The translations under genes were made by a program, and so were the position numbers. The notes beneath the pieces were generated by a model. The model was not told the origin of the DNA and did not search any database. It saw only the letters and a list, made by a program, of their open reading frames with translations. A DNA stretch of 64,000 nt, taken from positions 2,925,601-2,989,600 of the forward strand of contig NW_006768765.1 of assembly GCF_000204055.1 (NCBI RefSeq), given 5' to 3'. Of the stretch, positions 54,433 to 64,000 are shown one piece after another. The stretch's first letter is position 1, and the number at the start of each line of letters is the position of its first letter. This stretch comes from Melampsora larici-populina 98AG31. Its lineage: Eukaryota > Basidiomycota > Pucciniomycetes > Pucciniales > Melampsoraceae.

Positions 54433-54803
54433 AGACTAAACCAAATCACTTATCTCTTAATTATTTATCACAGAAATTGATTCCGATTCCAAATGTGTCT
54501 CGGCTTTCAATTTTGGAAGAAAATTTCAATTCACAACTGAAAACCCGCAACCATGCTTTCTCAACACAAGTACTAGAAGTAAAATGGGATTAGAATTATA
54601 ACCGTTCAGAAGAGATATCAACATACTAAACACTTTGAAGTTCAAGACCAACAAAACATTACAATTTTCAACAACATCATGAGTCGAGTTTTAACTTGTA
54701 AATTAAAAAAATAGACCAAGAGAGTCTCCGAGAGAGCCTAACTAACAAAAATTGATATTTAACCCTCGACGAGGTGTTGACCTAGCGACGATTGACGAAA
54801 GCG
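54433..54803. other. Upstream region of the SMC3 pseudogene
   Basis: 371 nt between the Tc1-like element and the SMC3 start. No TATA box or other element is evident. A short frame at 54312-54593 overlaps the TIR and is not called. Confidence 0.4.
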
Positions 54804-57471
<2,668 letters not shown>

Positions 57472-60400
57472 GTCCGATTTGGATGAACTCATAGGGATAG
57501 AATCGAACTCAAAAAACTCGATAAAGGTTAAACCAACCTTAAGGGAAACAGCTGGAATTCCAAATCGTCTGAACCGATGAAAGACATCAAGACCAAACAA
57601 AGATTTGATAGGATCCTCGAGTCGGACTCAAATACCTGAAGATAAGAAGCATGTGATGAAACCATCAAAACTAATGAATTTAATGCAACAAACTCAAGTA
57701 GAAGGACTCAAACAGACCTACAGGGAAAGAATCATAGCTTTGAATTTACTATAAGACCTATCGATCCCAAGACCCAAACTGGATCAAGAAGAACCCAGTC
57801 TGACCAATTCATCAGATCAAGAAGATCAAAATGAATTTGGTTTTTTCGATCGATCAGAATATCAAATCATATCAAATCATCCAACAAAAAGTAGATTATC
57901 TAGAAAAAGAATAAATTTTGAATTATCAGAAGAAAATCAATTAGAAGATATGCTGCAAGAAATTGTAGATGCAAAGACTCATATTACTAATCAAATCAAA
58001 ACTGGTCATCTATCATACAAGTTAATCCGATCTCATTCAAAAACCTCAATTGAATTACTTTCTCCGACTGAAATCAAACAAGCAGATTTGGTCGCATCAG
58101 CTCACATCCCATCATCATTGGATTGATCACTTTGTAATTGACATCAACTCATCTTGATCTATAATTACATCTTCAACACTGAAGGTGCTTTAGTATCAAA
58201 TTCAATGATTCATTCACCTTCAACTCTCACTCATCTTCAAATCGTTCTCTTACAAAGCTCGTCAGGTCAAGGTTATATGTGATCTTCATTTTTCATCAAA
58301 AGCTCAAAGATCAGTCGAAAGAACAATCGTGATGATGGCGCGCCGGCTCTATCTAATTTATCACAAGGTCTGCAAGCTTTGAGAGTCGGGCCTTGACATC
58401 TTATTATTTGAGATCAATCGTTGAAAGTAAGTGTTTAGACAATGCAAAGCAGGTACTATCTCAATTTTGTTATTTTGATTGGAATGATCTTGAAATGCAT
58501 GATAAGTCATCTTTTGATAAGCCATAGAGTCATTGGGATAAGATGCCTTCATCACAAAGGCTACCAAGCTTCAGCCCCAAAAATCAGCTTGGTCGGATTA
58601 TAGAATTGAAACATTTGACTCATGTCAAAGGTATCCAAAGGGGACTGTTGATTTTACATCTCCAACACACCATCATTGGTTGTTAAATCAGATATTCAAA
58701 CTCAAAGACCCTGCTCTAAGCGGTGTATCAAAAATCTAAAGCGTTACACTGTACCTTCTAGGATTGATTCAACATTTTGCGAAGCTTTTTGATATATCTA
58801 TCTATCACAACCATGGAACAACACTTAAAGCAATTGTACAACTAATTGCCTTAAGATCTACCAAAACACTCATTTGGACCAATTAAGATGATTGGACTCA
58901 GTACTTCCACACCAATCAACACTTTGCCTTCATCCTCTCATATTGATTGTCTTACTCTTGGCCAACAAATGATTGGTAAACAATTAGTATATCATTTTCA
59001 CAATCACTAAATCGTCTCCATCTCTTCCCAATCATCTGAATCAAGCTGATTGTAATTGACTCAATCATATGTGATAGTAAGCAAAGAAACTAACTAAATG
59101 CCAACCACAAGCAACCTGGGGAGTCTTATAAAGTTCTCGACGGAACAGAACACAAGAATCTAAAAAGAGTCTTGAGATGACTTCACCGCTAGACAATGCA
59201 ATAGTACGAAAAAGGATACCTGAGGGCACAGGTTCCGCGTCAGACTAAAGCTTGTCTGCTAGTCAACGACGAGAACAGGAAACTAACCTGAGGGCACAGG
59301 TTCCGCGTCAGACTAAAGCTTGTCTGCTAGTCAACGACGAGAACAGGAAACTAACCTGCGAGCTCGAAATAAAAGAAGAGCGCGTAAGGAAAGATGAACA
59401 GGAAACAATAAAAAAGTTTTGATTCTTTTCGACACCACACACCTGAGGGCACAGGTTCCGCGTCAGACTAAAGCTTGTCTGCTAGTCAACGACGAGAACA
59501 GGAAACTAACCTAACAGACCACAAACAAAAGAACAAAGTGAAAAAGTAAAGCTTATCAGATAAAAGAGACAAATTGGAATCTAGTAGATGGACTTCTATC
59601 TACCTGCGAGCTCGAAATAAAAGAAGAGCGCGTAAGGAAAGATGAACAGGAAACAATAAAAAAGTTTCTAAGATGACAGTATTGATATCAGTTAACAGTA
59701 TGATCAAAATCTGAATTGAAAGATGAAAAACTCACTGATTCTTTTCGACACAAAAAGAATCAGAAAAGAGGAAAGAGAGAATTACAAATAGAGAAGGAAA
59801 CCCCCAAAGAAATCCAGCCGCATCCCTTGATTCAACTTCCATGCATTAGCCCCTTTGTTAACCATCAGATTTGCTGCTAAGTCTTGCATCACATACAACT
59901 ACTACAGAACCATTTACCACCTCCATTCTTATCCATCACACTTACCAAAACAGGAAATGATCTTTGACCACACTCATCAAGATAGGATATCTTAACAAGT
60001 CTTACATTCAAAGTATCCAGCTGGTCTTCAATCCTTTGAAAGCCTGTCATTTTGATTCAGTCTGGAATTAGGTTTGTCAGATTGCTTTGGAGATTGTCGT
60101 TTGTTTTTTATTCTGAAGTAGCAGCTTTCTTTGGAGCTCACATATTTTTTTTGCAGTATCTATGGCTGTTTGCAAACAGTAGATTGGGTCATCCCTGCCA
60201 AAGCAAGTTCTCAATTCATCATGATTCCAACCTGTAGCTGATCATGTTCACATTCTTAATTTCTGGTGATCATGAACCAAGCCAACCCAGCTTTGTTAGA
60301 TGCTTGACAAAATTGACATGCTAAAAGGAGAACAATATCAACTGGCCCAGTAGTTTGGACAGATCCTTCTCAGCAACTGTTGCAAGGCTATCAGCACTGC

Positions 60401-61419
60401 ACCCATGTACCGCAATAGTAAGTATACTGTTGTGAGGTTTCTTATGCTTCCCCCTCTCTGTGGTCACATTCCCCACTTCCCCAAAGACTACAGTAACTGT
60501 GAAGGGTCAAATTGTGTATGAAGCCAAAATGGTATATCTCAACTCAAACAATACATTGCTGAAATGGCTGCTGGTTCCAAAATCACTGCTAAGATGAACC
60601 TGGACAAAGTTCAAGAATTGATCCAGAAATTTCACCAACTGGTCAATCAGCCAGAGCTTTTGTGGCTTTGGCGGAGCCAAAGCCTGGAAGCCGACAACTG
60701 AAGAGGAACACTACAGAGTGACATAGAACTCATATAAGCAGGTATCAGTTTGGGTAGAGAGCCTACACACTTTATGGGTATTGATCAAAATATGTAAATG
60801 ATGGCTTGCATAACAGCGGCATGGTGGTGGGCCAACTAAAATGGATATTACCTGTGAGAGGCAGGTAATCAGCTTATTGTAAGCTGAGAACTTGACCAAA
60901 ATAAAGATGAACAATCTGGATGAAAGAAAGATTTTGCAAAAGATAAATGTTTGAGTTTGATGAAGAAAAAGATCTAAGTAAAGAGCACACAGGATCTTAT
61001 ATAGAACAAAGTCAAACTATGATGTCACAATCTTACAATAACATGTGTAGTATGATGAGCCAAAGAAACCATTAGTTGTATCTATAAGCCAATGATTACT
61101 GATCTTGATTTCCTCAGTCTTTGCTACATCATGCAAACCCAGTAAAGAACAAACAAACATGGTTTTTAATTTTAACTGCAAGAGACTCTCCTTGGTTCTG
61201 CGACTCACCATGATCTAAAATATCGTTCCTGTTCTTGATTTTTGCAGAGCTTGAGTGAAATTGACATCACTGTTTGGCAATTAATTAAATTCAATCATTG
61301 TGTTAATATGGTAAGCTGCTTCTATTCTTTTGTCTTCATCAGGTACTAGATATCACTACTCATCATGTACGTCCTCCATGGTTTATGGCGGCGCCCGCCG
61401 CCCAATTGGCTAGTGTGCG
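57472..61419. other. About 4 kb without a gene: SMC3 remnant, then AT-rich repeats
   Basis: 57472-58125 reads as decayed coiled-coil coding sequence continuing SMC3. From 58126 to 59200 and from 59770 to 61419 the sequence is AT-rich, with no ORF above 70 residues that looks coding. The mosaic repeat array is listed separately. A small GC-rich inverted repeat (ggcggcgcccgccgcc) is at about 61388-61403. Confidence 0.45.
59219..59668 (+). repeat. Mosaic tandem repeat array (68-bp unit A x3, 65-bp unit B x2)
   Basis: Unit A (cctgagggcacaggttccgc...aggaaactaa) is at 59219-59286, 59287-59354 and 59442-59509. Unit B (cctgcgagctcgaaataaaa...aaaaaagttt) is at 59355-59419 and 59603-59668. The order is A-A-B-spacer-A-spacer-B, with no visible base changes between copies of a unit. 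The spacer after each B ends in or near gattcttttcgacac. Both units start with cctg and contain gaacaggaaac. No ORF runs through. Confidence 0.85.
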
Positions 61420-61595
61420 TTGAAAGAAGTGTTGATTTCAAAGTAAGCGTTGGTGGATTTTATTGTGGGGCTTAGATGTGATGATTTGATAGAGTGTGAA
61501 GCGGATGGGGGGAGTTTTACTATGGATGGGCTGTGCGGTCGCTTCTTATAGGTCATTGGATTGGACTTCAGCGTGCATTTGGGATTGGTGCTGTG
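61420..61595 (-). promoter_or_regulatory. Orphan CBM19-family promoter with no gene behind it
   Basis: Read on the minus strand, this block carries caaatgcacgctgaag, a TATA-like cctataagaagcgacc, the pyrimidine/adenine stretch with cactctatcaaatcatcac, ataaaatccaccaacgctta and cacttctttcaac. These appear in the same order and with similar spacing as upstream of copies 1 (1526-1715) and 2 (4150-4315). Where the ATG and signal peptide should follow, unrelated sequence begins (gcacactagccaattggg). The gypsy LTR lies 14 nt upstream of it. Confidence 0.7.
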
Positions 61596-61608
61596 ATTCT
61601 ACTCACAA

Positions 61609-62025
61609 TGTTAGGGTGCGAATTATGAGCAGGAAGTAACTTGAGGCTTTGATTACTTGGGAGATGCGAAGTCTTTATATAGACGAGCATCTTTGGGCGG
61701 AGCACAAATAAGGAAATAAGGAAATACAATAAGAATGGCAAGAACGCCGAGATACAAGATGTTTAGGTAGTGACGCGCCGGATCCGGTACTGCAGGATCC
61801 GGTATTACAATTAGTGGTAATACAAGTTAGAACAATGTAGGGTTAGATCGAGACGGATCCGGTACGGTCCGTTTCGATTACAACAAGGAGGAATACGAAA
61901 TATGAGAGAAAGGAAATAAATGGAAAGCGCTTAAAAGCGATGAAAAGATATTGGGCATATTGAAAAGCGCGTAAAGCGCGTAAAGAGAGAACAAAGGGTT
62001 ATGCTCGAAATAGGGAATCACACCA
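61609..62025 (-). repeat. 3' LTR of a Ty3/gypsy retrotransposon (417 bp)
   Basis: On the minus strand it starts TGGTGTGATTCCC right after a polypurine tract (AAGGAGGGGA, 62026-62035) and ends CACCCTAACA. It contains ggatccggtac-type repeats and a TATA-like ctatataaag (about 61675). It lies 160 nt downstream of the integrase stop, as expected. The 5' LTR is outside the window, so identity and target duplication (would be TTGTG) cannot be checked. Confidence 0.78.
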
Positions 62026-62185
62026 TCCCCTCCTTAAGACGGTAAACTTCCCAGTTTACTCACGATGTTTCCCTTTGATTGGACGGCTCAATTCTTTTGA
62101 AACAGATTCATTTAATTGTTGAATTAATATGCCGAAGTCTGTTATGAAGTCGTCTGATCCTCTATGGATAACAGTTTCAAAGGAT

Positions 62186-64000
62186 TCACGGCACATTACG
62201 AGATGTCCCATTGCTTCGTTTTGCAGCGGCGGAATCTCGTCTTTGAAGTCTGCTAGAGGCGAAGTAAAACCGGTCTGGATTGCCTTTAAATTTTTTAAGT
62301 CGGCAGCCGTTTACTTTAGCTTTTAAGACATGACCGTTGGATGTCATCAAAGTGTACGTACCGTGGGGGTCTGCTTTCTGTATGATGAAAGGACCATCCC
62401 ATTTTGGGTGTAATTTCGATGGACGGCCTTCAAACCTTCGGAGGACGCAGTCTCCCGGGCGGAGGTTTCGCTCGGTGTATGTTTCTTCTGTCTCTGTGGA
62501 CCTCGTCTGCGCCCTTTCGTTAAGTTCTTTGATGAGTTGCTCTCTTGTCTTCTTGAGTTTGACAACTGACAGGTTACGTTGTCGATGGATTAGTTCTAAG
62601 TTTTCGTAAGAGTTGTCAAATTTAATGCTTACTTCTTCTGATGGCAACCTTGCCTCTTCACCGTAAGCCATATAGAACGGCAAGGCTTTCATGGAATGTG
62701 AATAAGAGGCGCGGTAAGCGAAAAGGCAAGTGTTAATGTACTCGTCCCATAGATTCTGATTGTAAGGACTACAAAACTTACGTAGGGCGTTAACTAAGGT
62801 ACCATGAAACCTTTCATCCAAACCGTTAGTTTGTGGATGATAAGGAGAAGTATTTTTTTGCTTGATGTTGTTCTTCTTCAAATATTGTTTGAAATTGTGT
62901 GAAATAAATTCGGAACCGTTATCAGTAACAATTTCTTCTGGAAGTCCATGATTTAAAGTGATTTCTTTCACCAGACTTACAGCTGCTTCCGAGGAGGTGC
63001 TTTGTAAAGATTTTGCGTAAGCCCATCCCGTTCCGTAGTCTATGGCTGTGATGAGAAATTGATTTCCGTTAGCTGTCCTTGGTAAAGGGCCAACAAAATC
63101 CATGCCCCATTTTCTGAAAGGCTCGCCCCTAGGCATCAACTGAATAGGCATACCTTGTTGTCCTGATGGGGCGGCGTGAACCTGACAAGCTTCACACAGG
63201 CTGATAACTTCCTTGATGGTTTTCGAAAGGTGAGGAAACCAATATCGTTTCTTGACTGCGTCGATGACATCTTTTTCATTCCGATGTCCAAGGTCAATAT
63301 GTATTTGGTCACAGATACCTTCTGCTTGAAGTCTACTAGTTGGGACGGTGTGTTGTTCTTCGGATAAGTTTTCCAGGTTGATCTTGATCAATCAGTTACC
63401 GTCTATTAAAAAATCTCCGGTCCCAATGCTTGAGGGGTCGACTCCAGCTTGTAATTTAAGTTTGTATTCTGTCAGTTTGTGGTATACCTCTTCTTCGTCG
63501 TCAATATTACAGAGGGCGGCGGCTGTCTCTGGCGGTTCTTTGTCAAATTCTGTGTTTGGTTTTCGTGACAGAGAGTCAGCGGCGAGCTGTTCCTTGCCAG
63601 GGCGATAGATGATGTGGCAATCGAAGAACTCTATTTCATCTACAAAACGTGCGAGCCGGCGATTAATATGTTTTTGGGTTTTAAAGTATTTTAACAATTC
63701 ATGATCGGTTTGTATAAGAACTGGCAAACCTTTGACGAAACCCCGAAAGTGCTTGAGTCCATGTACGATAGCGAGTAGCTCGCGCTCCTGAGCAGAGTAA
63801 TTTTGTTCCGTTTTAGAAAGTTTCCGAGATTCGAAAGCAATCGGTCTTAAGTTTTTGTCTTTAAGATTTTTTTGGTATAAGTTATAGTCGAAGCTTACAT
63901 CTTTTTCAAGTTCCATGTTTGTGTCTTGTTGTAGTACGGCGCCTATGTTAGTACCAGAGGCGTCGGTATCTAGTACAAAAGGTTTAAAAGGGGCTGGGTG
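62186..64000 (-). pseudogene. Ty3/gypsy pol (RNase H and integrase), one nonsense codon, cut by window edge
   Basis: The frame is open from base 64000 down to 63392 and shows the RT-type RNase H domain (LDTDASGTNIGAVLQQ, FESRKLSKTEQNYSAQERE, IQTDHELLKYF, DSLSRKP). A TGA at 63392-63394 then separates it from the integrase frame (63391-62186). The integrase has an H2C2 zinc motif (HIDLGHRNEKD ... CEACQVH) and a DDE core (WGMDFVGPLP, EIVTDNGSEF, NGLDERFHGTL). After it comes the GPY/F-type C-terminal module (KLHPKWDGPFIIQKADPHGTYTL). RT, protease and gag lie to the right of the window. The single stop between RNase H and integrase makes this copy defective unless it is read through. Confidence 0.87.

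Noticed and set aside
59219..59668. CRISPR-like array
   Set aside because: Only five units of two kinds, no regular unique spacers, and a eukaryotic context.

Overview
The window looks like a transposon-rich stretch of a rust fungus genome (Basidiomycota, Pucciniales). That assignment is an inference. It rests on AT-rich DNA with many short GT-AG introns, a family of secreted Asn/Ser/Thr-rich proteins with a CBM19-like cysteine domain, Cdc11-class septins, and a crowd of DNA transposons and tyrosine-recombinase retrotransposons. The species cannot be named from the sequence. One 100-base assembly gap (44965-45064) is present.

Host genes. A partial gene runs off the left edge (1-775, minus). 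Two intact secreted CBM19-like genes follow in tandem (1720-2801 and 4318-5268, plus). A third, frameshifted copy lies at 46882-47893 (minus), and a promoter with no gene behind it at about 61420-61595 (minus) marks a fourth copy or a displaced promoter. A small two-exon gene (25551-25972) precedes cytoplasmic tryptophanyl-tRNA synthetase (26071-27946). Two Cdc11-type septins lie tail to tail (28535-30225 plus; 31349-33113 minus), and both contain a 9-nt microexon. The N-terminal head, coiled coil and hinge of cohesin subunit SMC3 lie at 54804-57471, but the C-terminal ATPase head is missing.

Mobile DNA. Between 9.9 and 18.4 kb is a diverged giant palindrome with arms of about 1.5 kb. It has been hit by a 210-bp TA-flanked hairpin element, a 4.6-kb hAT element and a 970-bp Harbinger-type MITE. 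For each insertion the opposite arm preserves the empty target site. At 20733-24742 an apparently intact PIF/Harbinger element (DDE transposase plus SANT/Myb-like ORF) sits inside an older MITE. At 33376-41126 is a complete split-direct-repeat (Ngaro/PAT-type, DIRS order) retrotransposon in the arrangement A1-ORFs-B1-A2-B2, with an intact tyrosine recombinase and two MITEs inside its coding region. A second hAT of the same family lies at 41454-46475. A young Tc1-like element (50094-54430; 155-bp TIRs with one mismatch) carries a second, apparently intact, convergent gene of unknown function. The right edge holds the 3' half of a Ty3/gypsy element (61609-64000, minus).

Taken together, the left part (1-9 kb) and the TrpRS-septin block (25.5-33.1 kb) are the gene-bearing islands, and most of the rest is nested transposon sequence. 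All exon boundaries were read by eye from splice motifs, frame continuity and, where possible, comparison of paralogous copies in the window. No database search was run.
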